Assembly: GCF_014647675.1 (NCBI RefSeq)
Contig: NZ_BMPQ01000006.1
Span: 207,120 to 271,119 of the forward strand
Direction: 5' to 3'
Length of the DNA: 64,000 bases
DNA from: Streptomyces flaveus
GTDB taxonomy: Bacteria; Actinomycetota; Actinomycetes; Streptomycetales; Streptomycetaceae
This document shows positions 1 through 9,102 of this stretch, one piece after another (the stretch's first letter is position 1; each line of letters begins with the position of its first letter). Both the position numbers and the translations under genes were made by a program. Below the pieces are notes generated by a model, which worked only from the letters and a program-made list of their open reading frames with translations, was not told the DNA's origin and did not search any database.

Positions 1-46
1 GTGACCGGCGGGCCGTTCGCGCTTCCAGTCGGTATCAGCGTCGGTG

Positions 47-1618
47 TCAGTGGAAGAAGTGCCGCGTCCCCGTGAAGTACATCGTGATGCCCGCCTTCTG
101 CGCGGCCTCCACGACCTGCTCGTCACGGACCGAACCGCCGGGCTGGACGATCGCCTTGACGCCTGCGGCGCCCAGGACGTCGATGTTGTCGGGGAACGGG
201 AAGAACGCGTCCGACGCGACGAACGAACCACGGGCCCGCTCGGCCCCGGCGCGCTCAACGGCCAGCTTGCAGGAGTCGACCCGGTTCACCTGCCCCATCC
301 CCACGCCGACCGAAGCGCCGTCCTTGGCGAGCAGGATGGCGTTGGACTTCACGGCCCGACAGGCCCGCCAGGCGAAGGCGAGGTCCGCCAACTCGTCGGC
401 GGACAGGGTCTCGCCGGTGGCGAGGGTCCAGTTGGCCGGGTCGTCGCCCTCGGCCTGGAGCACGTCCGTGATCTGGGCGAGACCGCCACCGTCGATCGGC
501 TTGAACTCGGCCGGAGGCTGCGGCCCTTCGGGGCAGCGAAGGACGCGGATGTTCTTTTTCCGGGCCAGGACCTCGACCGCGCCGTCCTCGTAGTCCGGGG
601 CGACGATGACCTCGGTGAAGATCTCGGCGACCTGCTCGGCCATCGCCACGGACACCGGCCGGTTGACGGCGATCACGCCGCCGAAGGCGGACAGCGGGTC
701 GCAGGCATGGGCCTTGCGGTGCGCCTCGGCGACGTCCGCGCCGATCGCGATGCCGCACGGGTTGGCGTGCTTGATGATCGCGACGCAGGGCTCGGTGTGG
801 TCGTACGCGGCCCGGCGCGCGGCGTCGGTGTCGGTGAAGTTGTTGTACGACATCTCCTTGCCGTGCAACTGTTCGGCCTCGGCGAGACCGCCGCAGCCGC
901 CGGTGTAGAGGGCGGCGGGCTGGTGCGGGTTCTCGCCGTACCGCAGCACGTTCTTGCGCTCGTACGTGACGCCGATGAAGCCCGGGAACTCCCCGCCGTC
1001 GCCCGCGTAGTCGCCGGCGAACCAGCCCGCGACCGCCACGTCGTACTCGGCGGTGTGCCGGAACGCCTCCGCGGCGAGCCGCTTGCGCGCGGTGAGGTCG
1101 AAGCCGCCGTCCGCGACCGCCTTGAGCACGTCGCCGTAGCGGTCGGGGCTGACGACGACCGCTACGGAGGGGTGGTTCTTGGCGGCGGCGCGGACCATGG
1201 AGGGCCCGCCGATGTCGATCTGCTCGACGCACTCGTCGGGCGAGGCGCCCGAGGCGACGGTCTCGGTGAAGGGGTAGAGGTTCACGACGACGAGGTCGAA
1301 GGGCTCCACGCCCAGCTCGGCCAGCTGGTTGCGATGGTCCTCGAGCCGCAGATCGGCGAGGATCCCGGCGTGCACGCGCGGGTGCAGCGTCTTGACCCGG
1401 CCGTCCAGGCACTCGGGGAACCCGGTGAGTTCCTCGACCTTGGTGACCGGGACGCCGGCGGCGGCGATCCTGCCTGCGGTGGAGCCGGTGGAGACGAGTG
1501 CGACCCCGGCCTCGTGCAGCCCGCGGGCGAGGTCTTCGAGCCCGGTCTTGTCGTAGACGCTGATGAGCGCACGCTTGATCGGGCGCTGTGTGCCTTCCGT
1601 GGTCACTTCGGCGGTCAC
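47..1618 (-). CDS. purH: PurH, bifunctional AICAR transformylase/IMP cyclohydrolase
   Basis: Catalyses the last two steps of IMP synthesis: formylation of AICAR with 10-formyl-THF, then cyclisation to IMP, in the cytoplasm. The 523-residue length is normal for the family. The N-terminal cyclohydrolase (MGS-like) domain opens with KRALISVYDKTGLEDLA and carries STGSTA and the DGRVKTLHPRVHAG block. The C-terminal transformylase domain shows YGENPHQPAALY and the catalytic Lys-His in IIKHANPCG. It starts with GTG at 1618, which overlaps the purN stop in a GTGA, so purN-purH are translationally coupled. Nothing looks abnormal; identification is essentially certain. Confidence 0.97.
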   Translation of the reverse strand: MTAEVTTEGTQRPIKRALISVYDKTGLEDLARGLHEAGVALVSTGSTAGRIAAAGVPVTKVEELTGFPECLDGRVKTLHPRVHAGILADLRLEDHRNQLAELGVEPFDLVVVNLYPFTETVASGASPDECVEQIDIGGPSMVRAAAKNHPSVAVVVSPDRYGDVLKAVADGGFDLTARKRLAAEAFRHTAEYDVAVAGWFAGDYAGDGGEFPGFIGVTYERKNVLRYGENPHQPAALYTGGCGGLAEAEQLHGKEMSYNNFTDTDAARRAAYDHTEPCVAIIKHANPCGIAIGADVAEAHRKAHACDPLSAFGGVIAVNRPVSVAMAEQVAEIFTEVIVAPDYEDGAVEVLARKKNIRVLRCPEGPQPPAEFKPIDGGGLAQITDVLQAEGDDPANWTLATGETLSADELADLAFAWRACRAVKSNAILLAKDGASVGVGMGQVNRVDSCKLAVERAGAERARGSFVASDAFFPFPDNIDVLGAAGVKAIVQPGGSVRDEQVVEAAQKAGITMYFTGTRHFFH

Positions 1619-2253
1619 GGGATAACTACCTTTCGTCCCTCAATGCGATAGCCGTGACGGGCGAGCCGCCCCACGACATCGACGAGCAGCCTTCGCTCGA
1701 CATCCTTGATGCGCTCATGGAGAGCGGCACCCTCGTCCTCGTAGTCCTCGTCCCGGACCTCGACCACGCCCTGAGCGATGATCGGGCCGGTGTCGACGCC
1801 GTCGTCGACGAAGTGGACGGTGCAGCCGGTGACCTTCACGCCGTACGCGAGGGCGTCGCGGACGCCGTGCGCTCCCGGGAAGCTGGGCAGCAGCGCGGGG
1901 TGAGTGTTCACGAACCGGCCGCCGAAGCGGGCCAGGAACTCCTTGCCCACGATCTTCATGAACCCGGCCGAGACGACCAGGTCCGGCTCGTACGCCGCCG
2001 TGGCCTCGGTCAGCGCGCTGTCCCACTCGTCCCTGGTCGCGTAGTCCTTCACGCGGCACACGAAGGTGGGCAGGCCCGCGCGCTCGGCACGGGCGAGGCC
2101 CTCGATGCCGTCGCGGTCGGCGCCGACCGCGACGATCTCTGCCCCGTAGACGGTCCTGCCCTGCGTCGCGATCGCGTTGAGGAGAGCCTGCAGGTTCGTA
2201 CCTGATCCGGAGACCAGCACGACGAGGCGCTTGGCCACGGGATTGGCGGCCAC
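1615..2253 (-). CDS. purN: PurN, phosphoribosylglycinamide formyltransferase
   Basis: Transfers formyl from 10-formyl-THF to GAR, the third step of purine synthesis. The 212-residue protein has the classical formyltransferase signatures: SGSGTNLQALL near the N terminus, GFMKIVGKEFL, the catalytic Asn/His in NTHPALLPSFPGAHG, and the Asp loop VDDGVDTGPII. The start is GTG at 2253, because a GAAAGG Shine-Dalgarno lies about 8 bases upstream and the protein then begins at the usual distance from the SGSGTN loop; reading further upstream adds non-homologous residues. First gene of the purN-purH operon, with a 4-base overlap with purH. Confidence 0.94.
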   Translation of the reverse strand: MAANPVAKRLVVLVSGSGTNLQALLNAIATQGRTVYGAEIVAVGADRDGIEGLARAERAGLPTFVCRVKDYATRDEWDSALTEATAAYEPDLVVSAGFMKIVGKEFLARFGGRFVNTHPALLPSFPGAHGVRDALAYGVKVTGCTVHFVDDGVDTGPIIAQGVVEVRDEDYEDEGAALHERIKDVERRLLVDVVGRLARHGYRIEGRKVVIP

Positions 2254-2631
2254 GGCGAGGCCCTTTCTCGGGAGAGCGTTTGTAGGGTCGTACGAATGCT
2301 TCACGCCCCCTGATACGGGGAAGTCTACGAAGCGGCCGACCGTCAGCAACGATACCGGCACAGCGATCGGCCCTCTTGGGACGGGGGCGTGGCCGGAAGG
2401 TAGCGTCTGGGGAGGATCCGCCGGGGAACACGGTCCACGTGGGGGGAACGCCTCTGCCGCATGGGACGTTGACCAGGGGCGGGGACGAAACTCGGACACG
2501 ACGCCCGCCGCCCGCTCCGATCCGCTTGCTCCACCGCACGCTCGACCAGCCCGACCCGCCAGCTTGATCCATCAACCTGACTCGCCGACTGAATCGCAGA
2601 CTCGATTCGCCAAGGGGAAGACGCACACCTG
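2254..2631. other. Divergent intergenic region upstream of purN
   Basis: No gene supported here. It should hold the leftward purN-purH promoter and possibly the rightward promoter of the membrane protein gene. I see no clear -35/-10 pair and no purine riboswitch-like sequence. If the membrane protein really starts near 2820, the gap is about 570 bases. Confidence 0.4.
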
Positions 2632-3648
2632 ATGCCGGACCGCAGCCTCCGACTCCTCCCACTCCTCCCCTCCTTCGCGTCCGGCCCCTCGGGGGTCGCG
2701 GAGGGAGGAGGGCGGGGTGCGTTCGTCCCGTCCTTCCTGTCCGTCCCGCTGTCCTTCCCGTCGTTCGCGTCCGCCCGGCCGTCCGGGGTCGTGCCTGTAC
2801 AGGCAGGCGGGCGCGAAGGGTTGCTGCTGCGGGAGCGGCACTCGTCCTCGTCGGCCACTCCGCCGCGTGAGGGTGAGGGGTCGGAGGGCGATTCGGCGCA
2901 GCCCTCCGGCGCCTCGGGTGCCTCCGGTGGCGGGAACCCGGCCGAGGGCTCGTCGCCGCAGGGTGGGCAGGGAGCCCCTCCGCCCGCGGACGACAACCCC
3001 TTCGCGCCTCCGCCGGAGGACGCGCCCGACCGGCCGTGGCAACCGCGCCGGCCCGCGGACGGGCAGGGGCCGGACGAGGGGCAGGGCGGCAACGGCGGGC
3101 GTTCACCGTGGGGCAGCCAGTGGAGCGACCGGCAGCCGGGGCCCGCGCAGGGCGGCGGTTTCGGTGACCGGCCCGGCTCCTCGGGCGGGCCCGGCGGACA
3201 GGGCGGCCCGGAAGGATCCGGCGGCCCCGACGCCGGTCCGCGCTGGGACCCGACGGACCCGTCCCAGCGCCGCGCGCGGTACGCCCTGCTCTCGGGCATG
3301 TGGGCCTTCTTCTTCTCCCTGTTCAGCTGGCCGTACGTCGCGCTGCTGCTCGGCGCGCTGGCCCTGTACTGGGGCATCAGCGCCCTACGCACCAAGCCCC
3401 GCACCCCGGACCCGGACACCCCGCCGCCCCCGCCCGGCTCCGGCGCCCGCCCCCAGACCACGGCGGCGATAAGCGGCCTGGTCACGGCGTCCCTGGCCCT
3501 CACGATGGTCGCGGCCGGCTTCACGGCCCAGCTCGTGTACCGCGACTACTACACGTGCGTGAACGACTCCCTCACCAACACGGCGAGGGAGTCCTGCGAC
3601 AAGCTCCTGCCGGAGGAGTTGCGGGGGTTGTTGGGTTCGCAGAGCTGA
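2632..3648 (+). CDS. Proline/glycine-rich membrane protein, start uncertain
   Basis: Conserved-looking Streptomyces membrane protein of unknown function. A long Pro/Gly/Ser-rich cytoplasmic-type region (roughly residues 60-215) is followed by one or two hydrophobic segments around YALLSGMWAFFFSLFSWPY, a short Pro-rich loop, and a final hydrophobic segment (ISGLVTASLALTMVAAG). The hydrophilic tail contains two Cys (YYTCVND and ESCDKLL). The first 60-75 residues are Leu/Pro/Ser-rich without clear coding character, so the true start may be a later codon, for example TTG near 2821 behind GAAGGG. It sits between purN and the PerM-like gene, an order I remember from other Streptomyces. No function is inferred. 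Confidence 0.65.
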   Translation: MPDRSLRLLPLLPSFASGPSGVAEGGGRGAFVPSFLSVPLSFPSFASARPSGVVPVQAGGREGLLLRERHSSSSATPPREGEGSEGDSAQPSGASGASGGGNPAEGSSPQGGQGAPPPADDNPFAPPPEDAPDRPWQPRRPADGQGPDEGQGGNGGRSPWGSQWSDRQPGPAQGGGFGDRPGSSGGPGGQGGPEGSGGPDAGPRWDPTDPSQRRARYALLSGMWAFFFSLFSWPYVALLLGALALYWGISALRTKPRTPDPDTPPPPPGSGARPQTTAAISGLVTASLALTMVAAGFTAQLVYRDYYTCVNDSLTNTARESCDKLLPEELRGLLGSQS

Positions 3649-3703
3649 CGGTTGCCTCCGGCGGTTGGGCGGGTGGGTTCGTTTTTGGGTGCGGGTTGAG
3701 TGT

Positions 3704-4176
3704 GGCTGGTCGCGCCGTTCCCCGCGCCCCTGGGTGGGTGGGGGGTGGCGGGGTCGTGGGCCGGTGCGTCAGCCCGTCGCAGGCCGGGCATACGACCCTG
3801 GCCGGGTACAAGGCCCTGGTCCTCCGAGACCGAAGCTAAGCGACGGGCATACGACGCACCGGCCCACGCCCCCTCCCGCCGGAGGGAAACTGCGGGTTTC
3901 ATCGGGGTGCGGGCTTTCCCGGGGCGCGGCCTTCAGGGGTGCGGGCCTGTTCGGGGTGCGGGCTTTCTCGGGCGCGGGCAGCCGCAGGCTTTGGTTTTTC
4001 AGGGGCGCGGGGCTGTATCAATTTGCGGCTCCGCCGCGTGGGCGCGACCAGCCACGACGGGCCCGCAGCCGCGACACGACTGTCACCCACCACCCCCTGG
4101 CGGGGGCCTGGGGCGCAGCCCCAGTTTCGGGAAGGGGCGGGCCTGGGGAAAGAACCCCTCCCACCCCAGCCGCCCC
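3704..4176. repeat. Nested inverted-repeat element, copy A
   Basis: First of three related intergenic elements (others at 20788-21276 and 35762-36067). Outer arms GGCTGGTCGCGC...CGCGCCCCT (3704 on) return, partly degenerate, as GCGACCAGCC near 4044-4053. Inside is an inner inverted repeat GTGGGCCGGTGCGTC (3756-3770) / GACGCACCGGCCCAC (3853-3867), which encloses CCCGTCGC/GCGACGGG and two GGGCATACG direct repeats. A GC-rich module containing CCCAGTTTCGGGAAGGGG follows (4091-4176). The right half overlaps the 3' end of the PerM-like gene. No transposase is present. Confidence 0.85.
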
Positions 4177-5706
4177 GGGAGCGAAGGGCTCCGACGATTC
4201 GACGGGGTCCATCGGCAGGAAGGCATACGGCTCGAAGCCAGGTTCCTCGCGGCCGGCAGACGGCGCCCCCCGGCGACGTAGCCGCGGCAGCCGCAGCCAG
4301 GCGAGCCAAGCCCAGGCGGGCCAGGACTTGGACACGCCCTGAGGCTGCCGCGCCCGCGGCTCGCGCAGACGCCACGCCCGCAGTCCCACCGCCACCGGCA
4401 CCCCCACCCCCGCGATCCACCCCGCCGCCGCAGGCCCCGTCTGCCACCAGACGGGGCCGAAGTCGGCCAGGGCGGCCACCCCGAGGGGCCCACCGGCCAG
4501 GGCGGCGAGCACCGCGAGGGCGAGCCCGCACAGGAGCGCCGCGAGCGCCACGGTTCCGGCGATCCGCCCGCGCGACCAGGCCTCGGCGCGCGCGGGCGCC
4601 GTCGCGCCCACGTCCCCCGACCCACCGCCCTCCGGCACCCGCGGCACACCCGCCGCCACCGCGAACCACGCCACCGCCATCCCCGCGAGCAGCGGCACCA
4701 TCGCCGCGGCCCAGTTCAGCGGGGTTCCAGGGCCCGCGTCCGGCAGCGCCGTCAGCAGAGGAAAGGGCGGCAGCATAGGTGCGGGGGACGAGGACAAGGG
4801 ATCCGTCACGTGCCAGGCCCCGAGAGCAAAGCCCGGGCCGAGTGCGTACGCCGTGCCCCACACCGCCGCGTTCGGCAGCAGGGCCAGCGCCAGCAGAAGT
4901 ACGGCGAAACGGCCCGACCACGCTTCGGTGAGTTCCAGGAGCGAGGCGCGGGCCGGCGCTCCGTGCCAGACCAGCGAAACGCCCACCAGCAGGGCCCCGC
5001 CCCCTACGAGCACCGCCACCCCGGCCCCCGTCGCGCGCCCGGCGGCCACGAGAACACCGCCCGCGATGAGACGACGTACGCCCTTGGGGAGGGCACGGCG
5101 TACGAACAGCGGCAGGGGCCCGCCCCTGCGCCCGTACGCCGTCCACACCCCCGTCCCCGCCGCAGCCACGACGAGCAGCGGCGGCCATACGGCGCCCACC
5201 GCCCACGACGGGCGCAACACACCGCCCGAGGCGTACAGCACGACCGCCGCGCCGACCGCCAGATAGCCCACAACCACACCGCCCCACGCCCTGCAGGCGG
5301 CAGGCCGTCCCGTACCCCTGCCCTCCGCCGCGCCGCGCGCCGCCCGGTGCAGCAGCCACGCGGGCAGCGCGACCAGGAGCAGCGGGGTGACGCCGACGGG
5401 CGCGGGTACGCCGGAGAGCGTCTCGGTGCGGACGAGTTCGACGCCGTGCGCCAGCAGCCACAGAGCGGCGGCGATGTGCAACGCCCCGTCGGGACCGCTG
5501 TCCGGGTAGGGCGAACTGATCCACAGAAGCATCACGACTACGGCGACCGAGCCGAGCCCCAGCCCCGCCGCCAGGACACCACCGACGAGGCCGGGCACCG
5601 GTCCGGACGACCGGGTGAGCGGGGGCGGCGGCATCGGGCCGCGGCCGGTTCTGTGGGTCGGGCGGGCCGGGTGTCTCGAGTAGGCCGAGTGGGTCGGGTG
5701 AGTCAC
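4018..5706 (-). CDS. DUF6350/PerM-like polytopic membrane protein
   Basis: Integral membrane protein of about 562 residues with roughly ten hydrophobic segments, resembling the actinobacterial family annotated as DUF6350 or cell division protein PerM. In mycobacteria PerM affects division and acid stress; that role is only inferred here. The GTG at 5706 was chosen because GGGAG lies 9 bases upstream; an ATG at 5772 would add 22 unsupported residues. Early segments include GGVLAAGLGLGSVAVVVMLL and VGVTPLLLVALPAWLL. The last ~50 codons run through intergenic repeat copy A, so the tail (VLSPGPPLPETGAAPQAP onward) is repeat-derived. Divergent from the HTH gene at 5812. Confidence 0.85.
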   Translation of the reverse strand: MTHPTHSAYSRHPARPTHRTGRGPMPPPPLTRSSGPVPGLVGGVLAAGLGLGSVAVVVMLLWISSPYPDSGPDGALHIAAALWLLAHGVELVRTETLSGVPAPVGVTPLLLVALPAWLLHRAARGAAEGRGTGRPAACRAWGGVVVGYLAVGAAVVLYASGGVLRPSWAVGAVWPPLLVVAAAGTGVWTAYGRRGGPLPLFVRRALPKGVRRLIAGGVLVAAGRATGAGVAVLVGGGALLVGVSLVWHGAPARASLLELTEAWSGRFAVLLLALALLPNAAVWGTAYALGPGFALGAWHVTDPLSSSPAPMLPPFPLLTALPDAGPGTPLNWAAAMVPLLAGMAVAWFAVAAGVPRVPEGGGSGDVGATAPARAEAWSRGRIAGTVALAALLCGLALAVLAALAGGPLGVAALADFGPVWWQTGPAAAGWIAGVGVPVAVGLRAWRLREPRARQPQGVSKSWPAWAWLAWLRLPRLRRRGAPSAGREEPGFEPYAFLPMDPVESSEPFAPGAAGVGGVLSPGPPLPETGAAPQAPARGWWVTVVSRLRARRGWSRPRGGAAN

Positions 5707-5811
5707 GTGGCCATACTCCCAACGGCACACACTTTCCCGGCGTAATAGGCGAATTCTGGACGCGTCGCTCAATATGCGGTTTATGCACTTTTACGCATGG
5801 AGGGGCATCCA

Positions 5812-6651
5812 GTGGCCCAGAGCCCTGCCAGCCCGCTGCCTCCCCCCTCGGCACGTCGCCGTCTCCGCCAGGCCCACTCCCTGAGTCCGGCCGAGGTCGC
5901 CACCAGGGTGGGTGTCGCCCCCAAGACGGTCCGCTCCTGGGAGACCGGCCGCGCCACGCCACGGGGACGCAAGCGGGAAGCGTACGCACGGTTGTTGGAG
6001 GAGCTGGCAGGTCCGGCTCCGGTCGACGAGCCCGAACCCGAGGCTGAATCCGAACCGGAACCCGAGCCCGCCCCCGAGCCCCCCACCTCCACCCTGACCC
6101 CCGCCCAAGCCTTCGACGCCCTCTACGCGTTCAGCGCCCCCAGCCTCGTACAGCAGACGTATCTCCTCACCGGGCGGCGGAAGTTGGCGCGCGAGTCCGT
6201 GGACCGTGCGTTCCGACTGGCCTGGCAACGCTGGCCGGAGGTGGCGGTCGACCCGGACCCGGCGGGCTGGGTGCGGGCGGTGGCCTACGAGTACGCGCTG
6301 TCGCCCTGGCACCGGCTGCGCCTTCGCCACCGGCGCCCGGACGCACCGCCCGCCGCCCCGAGCGATCGCCGTCTGCTCTCCGTACTGCTGAGCCTGCCGC
6401 CCACGTACCGGCGCACGTTGCTCCTCCACGACGGCCTCGGCATCGGTCTGCCGGAGACGGCGGCCGAGACGGAGGCGAGCACCGCCGCGACAGTGAACCG
6501 CCTGCTGCACGCACGCGAGGCCGTCGCCGAGCACTTCCCTGACCTGGCGGATCCACAGGAGCTACGACGCCGCCTGACGAGACTGATGCAACTGGCGAGC
6601 AAGGAGCGCTTGCGGACCACCCCGAAACCCGTAACGGCTCCGCGCCACTGA
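5812..6651 (+). CDS. HTH (XRE-like) protein with sigma-like C-terminal region
   Basis: Predicted DNA-binding regulator of 279 residues. Residues about 15-60 form an XRE-type helix-turn-helix (LSPAEVATRVGVAPKTVRSWETGR) followed by an acidic Pro/Glu linker. The C-terminal half resembles sigma-70 regions 2 and 4: a helical region around LVQQTYLLTGRRKLARESVDRAFRLAW and a late segment LLSLPPTYRRTLLLHDGLGIGLPETAAET. The GTG at 5812 is preferred over an ATG five codons upstream because GGAGGGG sits 6 bases before it. Divergent from the PerM-like gene and upstream of sucDC on the opposite strand. Targets unknown. Confidence 0.88.
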   Translation: MAQSPASPLPPPSARRRLRQAHSLSPAEVATRVGVAPKTVRSWETGRATPRGRKREAYARLLEELAGPAPVDEPEPEAESEPEPEPAPEPPTSTLTPAQAFDALYAFSAPSLVQQTYLLTGRRKLARESVDRAFRLAWQRWPEVAVDPDPAGWVRAVAYEYALSPWHRLRLRHRRPDAPPAAPSDRRLLSVLLSLPPTYRRTLLLHDGLGIGLPETAAETEASTAATVNRLLHAREAVAEHFPDLADPQELRRRLTRLMQLASKERLRTTPKPVTAPRH

Positions 6652-6700
6652 GCCGCCACCGCTGTTCGAAACGGCTGAACGGCTGTGGGAGAACGCGAGA

Positions 6701-6733
6701 TGGGCCCGCATCCCAGCAAGGGATACGAGCCCA
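6701..6733 (-). terminator. sucCD terminator hairpin
   Basis: Read on the minus strand, TGGGCTCGTATCCC and GGGATGCGGGCCCA pair over 14 bases (two G-U) around a 5-base loop TTGCT, about 30 bases past the sucD stop. There is no long U run, as is usual in Streptomyces. Confidence 0.7.
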
Positions 6734-6764
6734 CCCGACGTTCAGCGTGCAGCTGAGAAGACTC

Positions 6765-7682
6765 TCAGCCGGCGAGAATCGCGCGCGCCAGCTTCGCCGT
6801 CTCCGTAGGCGTCTTGCCCACCTTCACACCGGCGGCCTCAAGGGCCTCCTTCTTGGCCGCGGCCGTACCGGAGGAACCGGAGACGATGGCGCCGGCGTGG
6901 CCCATCGTCTTGCCCTCGGGCGCGGTGAAGCCCGCGACGTAGCCGACAACCGGCTTCGACACGTTGGCCTTGATGAAGTCGGCCGCCCGCTCCTCGGCGT
7001 CGCCGCCGATCTCGCCGATCATGACGATCAGGTCGGTGTCGGGGTCGGCCTCGAACGCGGCGAGCGCGTCGATGTGCGTCGTACCGATGACCGGGTCGCC
7101 ACCGATGCCGACGGCCGACGAGAAGCCGATGTCACGCAGCTCGTACATCATCTGGTACGTCAGCGTGCCGGACTTCGAGACCAGACCGATGCGGCCCGGC
7201 TTCGTGATGTCGCCCGGGATGATGCCGGCGTTCGACTGACCGGGGGTGATCAGACCCGGGCAGTTCGGACCGATGATGCGGGTCTTGTTGCCCTTCTCGA
7301 CCGCGTACGCGTAGAACGCCGCCGAGTCGTGCACCGCGATGCCCTCGGTGATGACGACCGCGAGCGGGATCTCGGCGTCGATCGCCTCGACCACGGCGGC
7401 CTTGGCGAAGGCCGGCGGTACGAAGAGGACGGAGACGTTGGCGCCCGTCTTCTCGATCGCCTCGGCGACCGTGCCGAAGACCGGGATCTCGATGGGGGCA
7501 CCTCCCAGGCCGTTAGGGCTCTGGGGGACGTCGATGTCGACGGAGGTGCCGGCCTTGCGCGGGTTCACGCCGCCGACGATGTTCGTGCCGTCGGCCAGCA
7601 TGAGCTTGGTGTGCTTCATGCCCGTGGCACCGGTCATGCCCTGGACGATGACCTTGCTGTCCTTGTCGAGGAAGATAGCCAT
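6765..7682 (-). CDS. sucD: Succinyl-CoA synthetase alpha subunit
   Basis: TCA-cycle enzyme interconverting succinyl-CoA and succinate with ADP or GDP, as a complex with SucC. The 305-residue protein has the CoA-binding Rossmann start (KVIVQGMTGATGMKHT), GGVNPRKAGT, NCPGLITPG, the phosphohistidine loop GHAGAIVSGSSGT and the C-terminal KVGKTPTETA. It begins 20 bases after sucC on the same strand. The oddity is an 11-residue insertion (VPQSPNGLGGAP) between SVDID and EIPVFGTV, where the usual ~294-residue Streptomyces SucD has none. The insert coincides with a palindromic GC-rich repeat at 7494-7528. It preserves frame, so the enzyme is probably functional. Confidence 0.97.
   Translation of the reverse strand: MAIFLDKDSKVIVQGMTGATGMKHTKLMLADGTNIVGGVNPRKAGTSVDIDVPQSPNGLGGAPIEIPVFGTVAEAIEKTGANVSVLFVPPAFAKAAVVEAIDAEIPLAVVITEGIAVHDSAAFYAYAVEKGNKTRIIGPNCPGLITPGQSNAGIIPGDITKPGRIGLVSKSGTLTYQMMYELRDIGFSSAVGIGGDPVIGTTHIDALAAFEADPDTDLIVMIGEIGGDAEERAADFIKANVSKPVVGYVAGFTAPEGKTMGHAGAIVSGSSGTAAAKKEALEAAGVKVGKTPTETAKLARAILAG
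7494..7528. repeat. Small palindromic repeat inserted in frame in sucD
   Basis: Sequence GGGGGCACCTCCCAGG...CTCTGGGGGA folds as an imperfect hairpin. It resembles the short GGGGGCACCTCCC-type palindromes that I remember as dispersed between Streptomyces genes. Here it lies inside sucD and accounts for about 11 extra residues. Confidence 0.65.
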
Positions 7683-7702
7683 GGTGGTCTGAGTCCTCTT
7701 CC

Positions 7703-8881
7703 TTACTTCGCAGCCGCGAGTTCGGCGGCCTTGTCGGCCGCGCCGTCCATGGTGTCCACGCGCTGCACGAGCGGGTGGTTGGCGTCCGACAGGATCTGAC
7801 GGCCCAGCTCCGCGTTGTTGCCGTCGAGGCGCACGACCAGCGGCTTGGTGACCTCTTCGCCCTTCTCGGCGAGCAGGGCCAGGGCCTGAACGATGCCGTT
7901 GGCGACCTCGTCACAGGCGGTGATGCCGCCGAAGACGTTGACGAAGACGGACTTGACGGCCGGGTCGCCCAGGATGATCTCCAGGCCGTTGGCCATGACC
8001 TGGGCGGAGGCACCGCCGCCGATGTCGAGGAAGTTGGCGGGCTTGACGCCGCCGTGGTTCTCACCGGCGTACGCGACCACGTCGAGGGTGCTCATGACGA
8101 GACCCGCACCGTTGCCGATGATGCCGACCTCGCCGTCGAGCTTGACGTAGTTGAGGTTCTTGGCCTTGGCGGCGGCCTCGAGCGGGTCGGCCGCCTCCTT
8201 GTCCTCCAGCGCCGCGTGGTCCGGCTGACGGAAGTCGGCGTTCTCGTCGAGCGAGACCTTGCCGTCGAGGGCGATGACCTTGCCGGAGGCGACCTTGGCG
8301 AGCGGGTTGACCTCGACGAGGAGGGCGTCCTCCTTGATGAAGGTGTCCCACAGCGTCACCAGGATGTCGGCGACCTGGTCGGCGACCTCGGCCGGGAACT
8401 TCGCCTGGGCGACGATCTCGCGGGCCTTCTCGATCGAGACGCCCTCGTTGGCGTCGACCGGCACCTTCGCGAGGGCGTCGGGGTTCTCCTCCGCGACGAC
8501 CTCGATCTCCACGCCGCCCTGTACGGACGCCATGGCCAGGAAGGTGCGGTTCGTGCGGTCGAGGAGGTACGAGACGTAGTACTCCTCGAGGATCTCGGGA
8601 GCCGTCTCGGCGATCATCACCTTGTGGACCGTGTGGCCCTTGATGTCCATGCCGAGGATGTCCGTCGCGCGGGCGACGGCCTCGTCCGGGGTGGCGGCCA
8701 GCTTCACGCCGCCGGCCTTCCCTCGGCCGCCGACCTTGACCTGGGCCTTGACGACGGACTTGCCGCCAAGACGCTCGGTCGCCGCGCGCGCCCCCTCAGG
8801 CGTGTCGATGACTTCACCGGCCAGCACCGGTACACCGTGCTTGGCGAAGAGGTCCCTCGCCTGGTACTCGAACAGGTCCAC
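7703..8881 (-). CDS. sucC: Succinyl-CoA synthetase beta subunit
   Basis: Nucleotide-binding partner of SucD in succinyl-CoA synthetase. The 392-residue length is normal. It begins with the typical MDLFEYQARDLFAKHGVPV, followed by an ATP-grasp domain with KAQVKVGGRGKAGGV, the EVNPLA motif, and the C-terminal ligase domain with NFLDIGGGASA and VFVNVFGGITACDEVANGI. First gene of the sucC-sucD pair; the promoter must lie in 8882-9090. Nothing unusual. Confidence 0.97.
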   Translation of the reverse strand: MDLFEYQARDLFAKHGVPVLAGEVIDTPEGARAATERLGGKSVVKAQVKVGGRGKAGGVKLAATPDEAVARATDILGMDIKGHTVHKVMIAETAPEILEEYYVSYLLDRTNRTFLAMASVQGGVEIEVVAEENPDALAKVPVDANEGVSIEKAREIVAQAKFPAEVADQVADILVTLWDTFIKEDALLVEVNPLAKVASGKVIALDGKVSLDENADFRQPDHAALEDKEAADPLEAAAKAKNLNYVKLDGEVGIIGNGAGLVMSTLDVVAYAGENHGGVKPANFLDIGGGASAQVMANGLEIILGDPAVKSVFVNVFGGITACDEVANGIVQALALLAEKGEEVTKPLVVRLDGNNAELGRQILSDANHPLVQRVDTMDGAADKAAELAAAK

Positions 8882-9102
8882 GCGCGTCCGTCCCTATCAG
8901 GTATCTCGCGGTTCGTTGGTCTCCGTGGGCGTGCCGCGAGGGCAACGTGACTGCGCGGTCACTAGGAGGGCGTGGGCACGGTGGCCGGCACGCGGCATGT
9001 CCGTACCGCAGGCTATCGCCGCTGACGGCAGGGTCGTAAATCGCAGATCACACCTGAGCGGTGATTACGGTCACAGATGCGGGTCCGATGTGGGTCTGAT
9101 CA

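Noticed and set aside
44..1651. A 535-codon frame on the plus strand opposite purH
   Set aside because: It is the antisense shadow of purH; composition is Arg/Val/Gly/Asp-rich with no family, and purH is unmistakable.
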